This document shows positions 40,751 to 49,609 of a DNA stretch of 54,555 bases, one piece after another (position 1 is the first letter of the stretch; every line of letters begins with the position of its first letter). A program made the translations under genes and the position numbers. A model generated the notes under the pieces. It did not search any database. It saw only the letters and a list, made by a program, of their open reading frames with translations, and was not told the origin of the DNA. This DNA is from Alphaproteobacteria bacterium (GTDB lineage: Bacteria > Pseudomonadota > Alphaproteobacteria > UBA8366 > Aestuariispiraceae): NCBI GenBank assembly GCA_024743195.1, contig JANSXE010000018.1, forward strand, positions 1 through 54,555, given 5' to 3'.

Positions 40751-40782
40751 GCCCGCTCAATACCAGCGGTAGGAGAGCGGGC
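40751..40782 (+). other. two-tier hairpin between PAS_5-type genes
   Basis: Outer stem GCCCGCTC (40751-40758) and GAGCGGGC (40775-40782); inner stem TACC (40761-40764) and GGTA (40768-40771) with loop AGC. No T-run follows. It starts 6 bases after the upstream stop and could be a 3'-end stabiliser, a weak terminator or a leader element of the next gene. Confidence 0.5.
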
Positions 40783-40892
40783 TATCGGCATGGTGGCGCC
40801 GACGAAAGGGGTTCTACGATTGATAAATTTGTGCAAAAAGTCCGACCGTTGCGCGCCGGAGGGAGCGCGCTCCGCGCTATCCCACCGAGGCC

Positions 40893-41444
40893 ATGTGCAA
40901 GGCGCTCGACACCCGCGCGGCGTCGGACTTTGGGACGCCCTACTATGAGCCGGCGCGCCGGCTCTATCGCTATTGGGGCTCGCTTGTCGGCACGAAGCCG
41001 CGCAAGGCGCTGTCGCCCTTGGCGATCGGCGCGCCGCTGCTGCCGCACGCCAGCCTGGCGCGCGTGCTCGACGGCGGCGCGGATGTGCGCTACGAGCTGA
41101 TCGGCGCCGCTCTGCACGCGGCCGCGCCGCGCCTGAAGCCGGGGGCCCTCGCCAGCGATCCGCTGCGGGTCGATCCGGCGAACCGGCTGATCTTCGATCG
41201 CCTGACCGGGGCGGCGCGCGCTCAGCGCCCGCTCGCTTTCCGGGCCTGGTTCAAGGCGCTGGACGGCCGGCCGCGCGCCCTCTTCACGCTGGTTCTGCCG
41301 CTGGGGCTCGATCCCGACGCGCCGGCCTCGTCGGATCTGTTGATCGGGGTCTGGCCGTTGCCCGGCGGGGAGCGAACGGCCCGGTCGGTCCACCCCGCGA
41401 CGGCGCAGGACGTCACCCAGGCCTTTCTAGCGTCGGCGGCGTGA
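40893..41444 (+). CDS. PAS_5-type domain protein (third of three)
   Basis: This 183-residue soluble protein, the most divergent of the three, keeps the core order: [22 protein letters not shown] (residues 21-42), [34 protein letters not shown] and [22 protein letters not shown]. The ATG at 40893 has only GAGG upstream. Its end overlaps the convergent proline-racemase-family gene by 32 bases. The ligand and partner are unknown. Confidence 0.7.
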   Translation: MCKALDTRAASDFGTPYYEPARRLYRYWGSLVGTKPRKALSPLAIGAPLLPHASLARVLDGGADVRYELIGAALHAAAPRLKPGALASDPLRVDPANRLIFDRLTGAARAQRPLAFRAWFKALDGRPRALFTLVLPLGLDPDAPASSDLLIGVWPLPGGERTARSVHPATAQDVTQAFLASAA

Positions 41445-42471
41445 GCCGCGGCCAGGTGTCGGAGAGCCGGTAGCCGCCGGGCCAGGGGTCCGCGGGGTCC
41501 AGACGCAATTCCGCCATGCCTGTAATCCAGGCGCGGCCGGAGATTTCCGGGCGCACGGCCGGCGTTCCGTCGCCCAGCGTCGCAGTTCCCAGAATCCGGC
41601 ACGCGAACCGGGACTCCAGGATCGAGCGGCCGATGAAGCGCTCGCCCACCGCCAAGAGGCCGCGCGCGTGCAGCGTCGCCATCCGGGCCGAACAGCCGGT
41701 GCCGGTCGGCGAACGGTCGATCTTCCCCGGCCGGATCGCGACCGCGCTGCGCGCGGTCTTCACCCCGTCCGCCGTCTCGAGCGGCGCGGCGATCTGACAG
41801 AAGGAGATATGATCCCAGCCGGGCGGGTCCGGATGCCGGAAGCCGATCTGCTCGTTCGCCGCCGCCGTGATCCGGACGCCGATCTCCGCCAGCTCGCGCG
41901 CCTCGTCGGGGGCGATGGCGAAGCCGAGCGCGGCGGCGTCCGCGATCACGAAACTGTCCCCGCCATAGGCGATGTCGACCGCGATCGTCCCGAGCCCCGC
42001 CACCTCCAAGGGCGCGTCCAGGGCGGCGGCGAAGGAGGGCACGTTGGCCAGCGTGACGCGCTCCGCCCGGCCCTCGCGGCAGGCGACGCGGGCCTCCACC
42101 AGACCGCCCGGCGCCTCCAGGGTGACAAGGGTTTCCGGCTCCGCGACCGGGACGCGCCCGGTTTCCACCAGCACGGTGGCGACGCAGATCGCGTTGGAGC
42201 CGGACATCGGCGGCGTGTCCTCCGGCTCCATGATGATCCAGCCCGCGTCGGCGCGCGGGTCAACCGGCGGGACCAGCAGATTGACATGGCGGAAGACGCC
42301 GCCGCGCGGCTCGTTCAGAACGAAGGCGCGCAAGGCCCCGTCCTCGGCGACGAATCGGGACTGCTCCCAGATCGTGTCGCCGGGAAGCGGCGCGACGCCG
42401 CCGACGATCACGTCGCCGACCTCGCCCTCGGCGTGGCATTGCACGATCTGGATCAGCCGGGCGCTCCGCAT
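41413..42471 (-). CDS. proline racemase superfamily protein (hydroxyproline epimerase or dehydratase type)
   Basis: This 352-residue PLP-independent racemase-fold enzyme begins [18 protein letters not shown] and has the DGVHRSPTGTGTSAR-like C-terminal motif, here [14 protein letters not shown] with catalytic Cys. The first catalytic position is [13 protein letters not shown], where classical racemases have MCGHG with Cys; here it is Ser. A Ser/Cys pair has been described in family members with 3- or 4-hydroxyproline epimerase activity, while Cys/Thr marks trans-3-hydroxyproline dehydratases. The exact reaction is therefore open. No transporter or catabolic hydroxyproline genes are adjacent. 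Confidence 0.83.
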   Translation of the reverse strand: MRSARLIQIVQCHAEGEVGDVIVGGVAPLPGDTIWEQSRFVAEDGALRAFVLNEPRGGVFRHVNLLVPPVDPRADAGWIIMEPEDTPPMSGSNAICVATVLVETGRVPVAEPETLVTLEAPGGLVEARVACREGRAERVTLANVPSFAAALDAPLEVAGLGTIAVDIAYGGDSFVIADAAALGFAIAPDEARELAEIGVRITAAANEQIGFRHPDPPGWDHISFCQIAAPLETADGVKTARSAVAIRPGKIDRSPTGTGCSARMATLHARGLLAVGERFIGRSILESRFACRILGTATLGDGTPAVRPEISGRAWITGMAELRLDPADPWPGGYRLSDTWPRLTPPTLERPG

Positions 42472-42502
42472 GTCCGACGACGCTCCCTCGGGCGGCGCAC
42501 CG

Positions 42503-42922
42503 TCAGAGCCCGCCCATCTTGCAGATCTTCTTCCAGGCGGGTTCCGGGATCGGCATGACCGACAGGCGCGACTGGCGGATCAGCGGCAAGTCGGCGAGGT
42601 CCGGCTCCGCCTTGATGTCGGCCAGCGTCACGGGGTCGGGAACGGCCTCGACCGCCTTCACGGTCACCATGCCGAAGCGGCCGGAGGCGTCGGTCGGGTC
42701 GGGGTGGTACTCCTCGATCACCTCGACGATCCCGACGACGCGCTTCTCATTGACCGAGTGATAGAAGAAGGCGCGGTCGCCGACCTTCATGGCCTTCATA
42801 TTGTTGGAGGCCTGGTAGTTGCGCACGCCGTCCCAGCCCTCGCCCTCGTCCCCTTTGGCGACCTGGTCGTCCCACGACCAGGTTCCCGGCTCGGACTTCA
42901 TCAGCCAGTAGCTTCGCGCCAT
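42503..42922 (-). CDS. EVE domain protein
   Basis: This 139-residue protein is a single EVE (PUA-like) domain: [78 protein letters not shown] and the C-terminal [17 protein letters not shown] domains bind modified cytosines or RNA; thymocyte nuclear protein 1 is the eukaryotic relative. The ATG at 42922 has GGGAGG upstream. It lies 23 bases downstream of the YciI gene, a pairing seen in many alphaproteobacteria. Confidence 0.92.
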   Translation of the reverse strand: MARSYWLMKSEPGTWSWDDQVAKGDEGEGWDGVRNYQASNNMKAMKVGDRAFFYHSVNEKRVVGIVEVIEEYHPDPTDASGRFGMVTVKAVEAVPDPVTLADIKAEPDLADLPLIRQSRLSVMPIPEPAWKKICKMGGL

Positions 42923-42945
42923 CTCGCGTCGGCCCTCCCGGTCCG

Positions 42946-43254
42946 TCAGGCCGCCTGCTCGGCCACGTTCGGGCCGCGCGGGAAGATGTCCTGATACATC
43001 GTGATCTTCTGCATGTCGTAGACGCCCGCCTTGGTGAAGGGCTCTTCCGAAATCCAGGCGCGCGCGGCCTCGACGCTGGGGAAGTCGATGACCATCAGGC
43101 TGCCGATCGGCGTCTCTCCATCGTCGGCGATCAGCGGCCCGGCGCAGAAGATGTCGTCCTTCTTGGTCGCCAGATAGTCGCGGTGCTGCGGGCGCAGCTC
43201 CATGCGCTTCTCGACCATGCCCGGCGCGTCGACGAGGTGAAAACAGATCAGCAT
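42946..43254 (-). CDS. YciI family protein
   Basis: This 102-residue ferredoxin-fold protein contains the YciI pattern: LICFHLVDAPGMVEKRMELRPQH with the His of the active-site-like pocket, AGPLIADDGETPIGSLMVIDF, and ARAWISEEPFTKAGVYD. A catalytic role is not established for most members. The ATG at 43254 has AGGAG 8 bases upstream. The gene pairs with the EVE gene after it. Confidence 0.92.
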   Translation of the reverse strand: MLICFHLVDAPGMVEKRMELRPQHRDYLATKKDDIFCAGPLIADDGETPIGSLMVIDFPSVEAARAWISEEPFTKAGVYDMQKITMYQDIFPRGPNVAEQAA

Positions 43255-43289
43255 AAGGGGCGCTCCTGTCGTTGTTGGCGGTGATTGTC

Positions 43290-44570
43290 TCAGGCGGCGC
43301 GAGCGTAACGCCCCCGTCCGAGGATTGAAAGGCCGACCCCCAGGATCGCATAGCCGGCGCACAGCAACAGGATCGTGCGCATCGTCACGCCCGCGTCGAT
43401 CAACAGCCCGAGCGCCGCCGGCGAGGCCGCCGTGCTGAACACCATCAAGGCCGTGGTCAGCGCGCGGATCGCCCCCAGATGGCGCACGCCGTAGACCTCC
43501 GCCCAGAGCGCGGAGCTCAGCGTCTGCGTCATGCCGGCGTTGGCCCCGGCGACCGCCATGAAGAGCCAGATGGTCAGCCAATGCTCGCCCAGCGCCAGAA
43601 GCACGCAGGCCACGGCCATGGGCGGCAGGAAGTAGGGCAGCGACCGCGCCGCCCCGATCCGGTCGATCAGCGCGCCGTAGGCGAGCCCCGCCGGCGCCGT
43701 CGCGGCCGCATAGGCGACGAAGGCGGCGGAATAGGCGGTCATGGACCACCCCTTCACCGCGACCAGATGAACCTGGTGGAAGAAGATTCCGGTGATGATG
43801 AAACTGGGCGCCAGCACCGCCGGCAGCACCAGATAGAAGCGCGGGTCGCGCAGCACCTGCGCCCGGGTCCAGGAGCCGCCGGCCCGGTTGCGCCCGTCGC
43901 CGCCCGCTGCGGCGTCGGCCCGCTCCTCCGCGGCCATGCGCTCCAGAAAGCGGCGCTGGCGCGCGCCGTGGCCGCCCAGCAACGCAAGCTGCGCCGGCAG
44001 GAAGCCGACCAGCATGACCGCCGCGCATAGGAGCCACATCTCCCGCCAGCCGGCCCAGGCCATGACGGCGACCGCGGCCAGCGGGAACACCGCCTCCCCC
44101 AGCGGGTAGCCGAGCCCGCCGATCCCGACCGCCCGTCCCCGGCCCGCCGTGAAGTAGCGCGCCAGGCTGGTCGCGCCCGTGTGGCTGAGCAACCCTTGTC
44201 CGAAGTGGCGCAGCATGAAGAGCGCGAGCCCGAGCAGGAGCAGGCTCTCCGCGCGGCTCATCAGCGCGCAGGCGGCGGCCAGTCCGAAAACGATGGCGGC
44301 CGTCCACAGCCGCAGGTCCAGCTTGTCGATCAGCTTGCCGGTCCAGATCAGCGCGCCGGCGCTCGCAAGCGTCGCCAGGGAATAGAGCGCGCCGAAACCG
44401 CCGTGCGACAGCTCGAAGGCGGCGCGGATCTCGCCGCCCGACAGCGCGATGAAATAGGTCTGGCCGAAACTGCTGGCGAAGGCGGCGGAGAGCCCGAAGC
44501 CCAAGAGCTTGGGGTCGGCGCGTAGGAAACCGGCCGGCGCGCCGGCTTGGGCCGTCGGGGCGTCCGCCAT
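43290..44570 (-). CDS. major facilitator superfamily transporter
   Basis: This is a 426-residue 12-helix transporter. The N-terminus is ADPKLLGFGLSAAFASSFGQTYFI, followed by the loop IWTGKLIDKLDLRLWTAA. A charged central loop (RRFLERMAAEERADAAAGGD) follows helix 6. The ATG at 44570 replaces an upstream frame extension with no support. The pattern FGQTYFIALSGGEIRAAF is that of a conserved MFS group in alphaproteobacteria of unknown substrate. It starts 8 bases after the stop of the DksA-like gene, so the two are likely co-transcribed. Confidence 0.87.
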   Translation of the reverse strand: MADAPTAQAGAPAGFLRADPKLLGFGLSAAFASSFGQTYFIALSGGEIRAAFELSHGGFGALYSLATLASAGALIWTGKLIDKLDLRLWTAAIVFGLAAACALMSRAESLLLLGLALFMLRHFGQGLLSHTGATSLARYFTAGRGRAVGIGGLGYPLGEAVFPLAAVAVMAWAGWREMWLLCAAVMLVGFLPAQLALLGGHGARQRRFLERMAAEERADAAAGGDGRNRAGGSWTRAQVLRDPRFYLVLPAVLAPSFIITGIFFHQVHLVAVKGWSMTAYSAAFVAYAAATAPAGLAYGALIDRIGAARSLPYFLPPMAVACVLLALGEHWLTIWLFMAVAGANAGMTQTLSSALWAEVYGVRHLGAIRALTTALMVFSTAASPAALGLLIDAGVTMRTILLLCAGYAILGVGLSILGRGRYARAA

Positions 44571-44577
44571 CCCCCGT

Positions 44578-44943
44578 CTATCCGGTCCGTCCAGCGTCGG
44601 CGGCGCAATCGACACAGGTTGGAATTGCGGGATCGGCCTGCAGACGCCGGGCGCCGATCGGCTCGTCGCAGACGACGCAATAGCCGTAGTCGCCGGCCTC
44701 CAACCGTTCGAGCGCCGCCTTGATCCGGGCCAGCTCGGCGTCGCGGCGCCGGTTCTGGGCCAGCGCCATCTCCTGGCCTTGCAGCGCGTCCATGCGCGAC
44801 AGCCGCCCGACGCTCTGCTGGTCGAGGGTGACGGGCCGGCGGCTCTCGGCGCTGACCTGTCCAAGGGCGCGCACCGCGTCGCGGCGCGCCTCGAGCGCGT
44901 CGCGCACGGCCGCGGGATCGAAATCTGGATAGTCTTCCGTCAT
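44578..44943 (-). CDS. TraR/DksA-type zinc-finger protein
   Basis: This is a 121-residue protein with a helical coiled-coil N-terminal part and a C4 zinc finger, YCVVCDEPIGARRLQADPA to CVDC (Cys-x2-Cys-x17-Cys-x2-Cys). It resembles DksA/TraR, which bind RNA polymerase through the secondary channel. The coiled-coil tip has LDQQSVGRLSRMDA and lacks the DxxDxA motif that DksA needs to act with ppGpp. It may bind RNA polymerase differently, or it may not. The stop is 7 bases before the MFS start downstream. Confidence 0.85.
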   Translation of the reverse strand: MTEDYPDFDPAAVRDALEARRDAVRALGQVSAESRRPVTLDQQSVGRLSRMDALQGQEMALAQNRRRDAELARIKAALERLEAGDYGYCVVCDEPIGARRLQADPAIPTCVDCAADAGRTG

Positions 44944-44975
44944 GGCGCGAGCGATAGCACGCCCCGGCGCGCGGA

Positions 44976-46340
44976 TCACGCCTTGAGCGGCGTGTCGGCC
45001 CGGTCGTCCCCTGGGTCCTCGGGGTCGATCGCGTCCGGCGCGCGCTCGTCGGGCGCCAGCGGCGGCTCGGGCAGATCGTCCGAGACGGGTTCCGCCGCCG
45101 CATCCGGCTCCGGCCAGTCTATCTCGGGGTTGAGCGACGCGGTGACCGGGGTCGACGCGGCGGGCACCGCCACATAGGCGCCCTGCTCCTCCAGCGGTCG
45201 CGCGGCCCGGCGCGTGATGCGGTAGAGCGCGAACAGCCCGAGCAGCGTCTGCAGCGCCGCCAGCGCCCAGAAGTATCCCCAGGGCCCGACCCAATCCATC
45301 GCGACCGCGGCGATCATCGGTCCGGCGATGGAGCCGAGCCCGATCATCATCACCAGCGTTCCCGACGCGCGCACCATCTGCTTCGGCGTCAGGAAGTCGT
45401 TGGTGTGCGCGATGCACAGCGAGTAGAGCGGCTGGTTGAAGCCCCCGAACAGCGCCATCGCCGCGAACAGAAGCCAGCCGAGTTGGCCGGTGGCCAGCGC
45501 CCCCGCGGCGGCGGCGAGCGCCGCGCAGAAGGTGGTGACGGTCAGCACCAGACGGCGGTCTAAGATGTCGGAGAGCCGGCCGATCGGCCAAGTCAGCAGC
45601 ATGCCGCCGATGAAGGCGCTCATCATGAAGATCGAGGTCTCGCCGACGGTCAGGCCTGCGCGCGTCGCGAAGACCGCCCCCATGCCGAAAAACAGCCCCT
45701 GCGTCGCCCCCACCAGAAAGGCGCCGACGACGCCCAGCGGGGACGCCTGATAGAGCCGCTTCAGCGACATGTTCTCCGGCTGGTCCACCACCGGGGCCGG
45801 CGCTGCGGACAGCAGGATCGGAATCACCGCGAAGGACATCAGCACGGAAATCAGGATGAAGGGCGAGAAGGCCAAAGGATCGGCCGCGCCCAGCAGCAGG
45901 GAGCCAAGGGCGGCCCCGCCCAGCATCACGATCATGTAGGCGGCCAGAAGCTGGCCGCGCGTCTCGTTGGTCGCGCGATCGTTCAGCCAGCTTTCGCACA
46001 CGATGTAGAGGCCGGCGTAGCCGAGGCCCGTCAGGAAGCGCATCGCGGTCCAGACCGAGGGGTCGACGAAGCTCGGATGGATCAGGATCGAGATCGAGGT
46101 GAGCGAGGCCAAGGCGGCGAAGGTCCGCACATGCCCCACCCGCGCGATCAGAAGCGGCACGACGCGCGAGCCGAGCAGGAAGCCGACGAAATAGCCGGTC
46201 ATGATGAGGCCGGTGACCGAGCCGCCGAACCCTTCGAGCTCCGCGCGCACGCCCAGCAGCGCGCCCTGCAGCCCGTTCCCGATCATGATCAGGGCCAAGC
46301 CGAAGAACAGGGCCCAGGCCGATCCAACCGCCGCCATCAT
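44976..46340 (-). CDS. major facilitator superfamily transporter (YcaD-like)
   Basis: This is a 454-residue transporter with 12 helices in the first 400 residues (start MMAAVGSAWALFFGLALIMI, loop FLLGSRVVPLLIARVGHVRT). The second half contains TWPIGRLSDILDRRLVLTV. A 60-residue acidic, Pro-rich cytoplasmic tail (EPDAAAEPVSDDLPEPPLAP) ends the protein. It resembles the YcaD/UhpC-like group; the substrate is unknown. GGGAG stands 8 bases before the first ATG. Confidence 0.88.
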   Translation of the reverse strand: MMAAVGSAWALFFGLALIMIGNGLQGALLGVRAELEGFGGSVTGLIMTGYFVGFLLGSRVVPLLIARVGHVRTFAALASLTSISILIHPSFVDPSVWTAMRFLTGLGYAGLYIVCESWLNDRATNETRGQLLAAYMIVMLGGAALGSLLLGAADPLAFSPFILISVLMSFAVIPILLSAAPAPVVDQPENMSLKRLYQASPLGVVGAFLVGATQGLFFGMGAVFATRAGLTVGETSIFMMSAFIGGMLLTWPIGRLSDILDRRLVLTVTTFCAALAAAAGALATGQLGWLLFAAMALFGGFNQPLYSLCIAHTNDFLTPKQMVRASGTLVMMIGLGSIAGPMIAAVAMDWVGPWGYFWALAALQTLLGLFALYRITRRAARPLEEQGAYVAVPAASTPVTASLNPEIDWPEPDAAAEPVSDDLPEPPLAPDERAPDAIDPEDPGDDRADTPLKA

Positions 46341-46578
46341 GCGTCACACTCCCGCCCCGCAGCCGAGCCTGCGCGTCGCGCGCCTTATGCCCGCCGCCGA
46401 CGTCGCGCAACAACGAATTTTTTCCATGTCCGGCATGCAGTGACGCGATGGCCGCGGGCGGCTGGCGCCGGCGGCGCAGCCCATGCCGCACCGCGGCGCT
46501 TGAGGGTGCGCCGCCCCGCTTGTACCGTCACCGAAGCGTATCGCGCGTTACGAGTGAAAAAGAGGGTCGCCACACGCC

Positions 46579-47709
46579 ATGCAGATTTCCGACGCGTTCG
46601 ATTCCGGCAATATCGAGGTGCGCGCCGTCGACGGCGCGACCGCGCGCCTGGCGATCCGGCCCGACCCGGGCGAGGAGGGATTCTTCCAATGGTTCCATTT
46701 CCGCGCCAGCGGCGTGCGCGGCCAGAGCCTGGAACTGGTGATCGAGAATGCGGGCGACGCCTCCTATCCGAAGGGGTGGGAGGATTATCGGGCCTGCGCC
46801 TCCTATGATCGGGAGGTCTGGTTCCGCTGCGACACGGACTATGCGGACGGCCGCCTGACGATCCGCCTGCAGGCGGAGGCGGATGCGGTCTGGTTCGCCT
46901 ATTTCGCGCCGTACAGCCGCGAGCGGCACCACGATCTGATCGCCGCCTGCCAGCGCCGCCCCGGCTGCCGGCACGAGGTTCTGGGCCGCACGCTCGACGG
47001 CGAGGACATGGATCTGCTGACCATCGGCGAGCCGGGGGCGGGCAAGAAAGTCTTCTGGGCCATCGCGCGCCAGCATCCGGGCGAGACGCAGGCGGAATGG
47101 TGGATGGAGGGCTTCCTGCCCCGGCTGCTCGATCCGGACGATCCGGTCAGCCGCGCGCTGCTCGCGCGCGCCGTCTGCTACGTCGTGCCGAACATGAACC
47201 CGGACGGAAGCCGGCGCGGCCATCTGCGCACCAATGCGGTCGGCGCCAATCTCAACCGCGAATGGGACAAGGCCAGCCTGGAGCGAAGCCCCGAGGTCTT
47301 TCACGTGCTGAGCCGCATGGACTCGACCGGCCTCGACATCTGTCTCGACGTGCACGGCGACGAAGCCCTGCCCTATAACTTCATCGCCGGCGGAGAGGGC
47401 GTGCCGGGTTTCGACGAGCGTCTCGCGGGCCTGCTCGACCGGTTCGAGCGCGCGCTGGAGCGCGCCAATCCCGATTTCCAGCGGGTCCACGGCTACCCGA
47501 AGGCGAAGCCGAACTCCTCGACCGTTCTGTCGACCTCCACCAAGCAACTGACGGATCGCTTCGGGGCGCTCGCCATGACGCTGGAGATGCCCTTCAAAGA
47601 CAATGCGGAGGCGCCGGACCCGCAATGCGGCTGGTCGCCGGCGCGCTGCCGGTTGCTCGGCCGGGCCGCGGTGGACGCATTCCATGACGCGCTGGGCGCG
47701 CTCGACTGA
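46579..47709 (+). CDS. M14-type zinc carboxypeptidase (cytosolic carboxypeptidase-like)
   Basis: This is a 376-residue soluble metallopeptidase. An N-terminal beta-sandwich domain (about residues 1-125, FQWFHFRASGVRGQSLELVI) precedes the catalytic domain. Zinc ligands are the His and Glu of ARQHPGETQAEWW and the His of CLDVHGDEALP; the catalytic Glu is in AMTLEMPFKD. NMNPDGSRRGHLRTNAVGANL holds substrate-binding Asn and Arg. This is the AGBL/CCP-like group, which in eukaryotes shortens polyglutamate chains; the bacterial substrate is unknown. No signal peptide. Confidence 0.9.
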   Translation: MQISDAFDSGNIEVRAVDGATARLAIRPDPGEEGFFQWFHFRASGVRGQSLELVIENAGDASYPKGWEDYRACASYDREVWFRCDTDYADGRLTIRLQAEADAVWFAYFAPYSRERHHDLIAACQRRPGCRHEVLGRTLDGEDMDLLTIGEPGAGKKVFWAIARQHPGETQAEWWMEGFLPRLLDPDDPVSRALLARAVCYVVPNMNPDGSRRGHLRTNAVGANLNREWDKASLERSPEVFHVLSRMDSTGLDICLDVHGDEALPYNFIAGGEGVPGFDERLAGLLDRFERALERANPDFQRVHGYPKAKPNSSTVLSTSTKQLTDRFGALAMTLEMPFKDNAEAPDPQCGWSPARCRLLGRAAVDAFHDALGALD

Positions 47710-47721
47710 CCGCGCGCCCGG

Positions 47722-47758
47722 CCCGCCCGGGCCGCCCGGGCCGCCCGGGCCGGGCGGG
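47722..47758 (+). repeat. G/C-only tandem and inverted repeat
   Basis: Three copies of CCGCCCGGG (47723-47749) sit inside 9-bp arms (CCCGCCCGG at 47722-47730, CCGGGCGGG at 47750-47758) without a single A or T for 37 bases. It lies between the carboxypeptidase stop and the permease start. A very stable hairpin is expected and may attenuate read-through. Confidence 0.75.
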
Positions 47759-47793
47759 TCGCGGCGGAGCGCCCCCGGCCGGGCGGGACGGTC

Positions 47794-49575
47794 ATGACGC
47801 TCGATCAGGGCTTGATCCTGGCGCTGCTCGCAGCGCTGCTGACGCTCTTCGCCTGGGGGCGCTGGCGCTATGATCTGGTCGCCATTGCGGGGCTGCTGGC
47901 CGCGGTGCTGCTGGGTCTGACCCCGGCCGACGCCGCGTTCGAGGGCTTCGGCCATCCCGCCGTCATCACGGTCGCGCTGGTCCTGGTGCTGTCGCGCGCG
48001 CTGTCGGTTTCGGGGGCGATCGACGGGCTGGCGCGCCTCGTGCAGCGCGGGGCGGCGACGGTTCCGCAGCATGTGGCCAGCCTGTCCGGCGTCGCCGCCC
48101 TGCTGTCCGGCTTCATGAACAATGTGGGCGCGCTCGCCCTCCTGATGCCGGTCGCCGTCCAGTCCGCGCGCAAGGCCGGCCGGCCGGCGAAGCCGGTGCT
48201 CATGCCGCTGGCCTTCGCCTCGATCCTGGGCGGGCTGGTCACGCTGATCGGCACGCCGCCCAACATCCTGGTCAGCGGCTTCCGCCAGGACGCCTTGGGC
48301 GACGGCTTCAAGATGTTCGACTTCGCGCCGGTGGGCGGCGTGGTGATGCTGGCGGGGCTCGTCTATCTGGTGCTGGTCGGCTGGCGGCTCGTCCCCGGCG
48401 GCGAGGACGGGCCGGGAGAGGCCGGCGACCTGTTCCAGATCGAAAGCTATCTGAGCGAGGTGCGCGTCCCGAAGGAAAGCGCCGCGTACGACAAGACGAT
48501 CGCCGAGATCGAGGAGGCCGCGGAGGATATCGACGTTGAGGTCGTCGCCCTGATTCGCCGCGGCCGGCGCTATCCGACGGTCCCCCGCGGCGAAGCGTTG
48601 CAGGCGGTGGACGTGCTCGCGATTCAGGGATCCGCGGAAGAGATCGACCGCTTCGTGGCGAAGTTCGGGCTGGAGGTGGCCGGCGGCGCCAACCAGACGA
48701 CGGAGGACCTGACCCGCGACAACGCTGCGATCATGGAGGCCGTCGTCAGCCCCGGCGCGCGAGTTGAGGGGCGGACGGTCGAGCAGATGCGGTTCGGCCC
48801 GCGCTACGGGGTGACGCTCCTCGGCGTGTCGCGTCAGGGGCGGCCCTATCGGGGGCGCTTGCGCAACTTCCGTTTGCGGGCCGGCGACGTGCTGCTGCTG
48901 CAGGGGCTGCAGCGCGATCTGCCGGACGTGATCGCGCGGCTCGGCGGCCTGCCGCTGGCCGAGCGGTCGCTGAGCATGGGGCGGCGCTCTAAGAGCTATT
49001 TGGCGCTCATCCTGTTCGGCGCGGCGGTGGCGGCGGCCGCGGTCGGGCTCCTGCCGATCACGATCGCCTTCTCGCTCGCCGTCCTGGGGGTGGTGCTGGC
49101 GGGAGTCCTGAGCCCGCGCGAGCTCTATCAGGGGATCGAATGGCCCGTGATCGTGCTTCTGGGCGCCCTGATTCCGGTCGGCCGCGCGATGGATTCGACC
49201 GGCGCGACGGAGTTGCTCGCGGGCGGGCTGATCGCGCTGACCGACGGTTTCCCGCCCTGGGTGCTGATCGCGATCCTTCTGATCGTGACGATGACGCTGT
49301 CCGACGTCCTCAACAATGCGGCGACCGCGGTCGTCATGGCGCCAATCGCAATTACGGCGGCGAACGATCTGGGCGCGGCGCCGGACGCCTTCCTGATGGC
49401 GGTGGCGGTCGGCGCGTCCTCCGCCTTCCTCACGCCGATCGGCCACCAGAACAACGCGCTGGTGATGGGGCCGGGCGGCTATCGCTTCGGGGACTATTGG
49501 CGGGTCGGGCTGCCCTTGGAGATCGTCATCGTCCTGGTGGCCGTCCCGATGATCGTCTGGATCTGGCCGCTGTGA
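47794..49575 (+). CDS. SLC13 family permease with RCK_C domains
   Basis: This is a 593-residue membrane protein. Two blocks of helices (residues 1-200 and 410-593) flank a soluble region that contains two TrkA_C-like (RCK_C) parts, EVVALIRRGRRYPTVPRGEAL and LLGVSRQGRPYRGRLRNFRL, each about 70-80 residues. Motifs SGFMNNVGALALLMPVAVQSA, LIGTPPNILVSG and SDVLNNAATAVVMAPIA are those of the DASS/SLC13 carriers for dicarboxylates or sulfate. The cytoplasmic RCK_C domains presumably sense a ligand. It is followed by LysE after 34 bases. Confidence 0.9.
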   Translation: MTLDQGLILALLAALLTLFAWGRWRYDLVAIAGLLAAVLLGLTPADAAFEGFGHPAVITVALVLVLSRALSVSGAIDGLARLVQRGAATVPQHVASLSGVAALLSGFMNNVGALALLMPVAVQSARKAGRPAKPVLMPLAFASILGGLVTLIGTPPNILVSGFRQDALGDGFKMFDFAPVGGVVMLAGLVYLVLVGWRLVPGGEDGPGEAGDLFQIESYLSEVRVPKESAAYDKTIAEIEEAAEDIDVEVVALIRRGRRYPTVPRGEALQAVDVLAIQGSAEEIDRFVAKFGLEVAGGANQTTEDLTRDNAAIMEAVVSPGARVEGRTVEQMRFGPRYGVTLLGVSRQGRPYRGRLRNFRLRAGDVLLLQGLQRDLPDVIARLGGLPLAERSLSMGRRSKSYLALILFGAAVAAAAVGLLPITIAFSLAVLGVVLAGVLSPRELYQGIEWPVIVLLGALIPVGRAMDSTGATELLAGGLIALTDGFPPWVLIAILLIVTMTLSDVLNNAATAVVMAPIAITAANDLGAAPDAFLMAVAVGASSAFLTPIGHQNNALVMGPGGYRFGDYWRVGLPLEIVIVLVAVPMIVWIWPL

Positions 49576-49609
49576 TGGCGCGCGCGCCGAACCCGATGGA
49601 GAGGTGACC

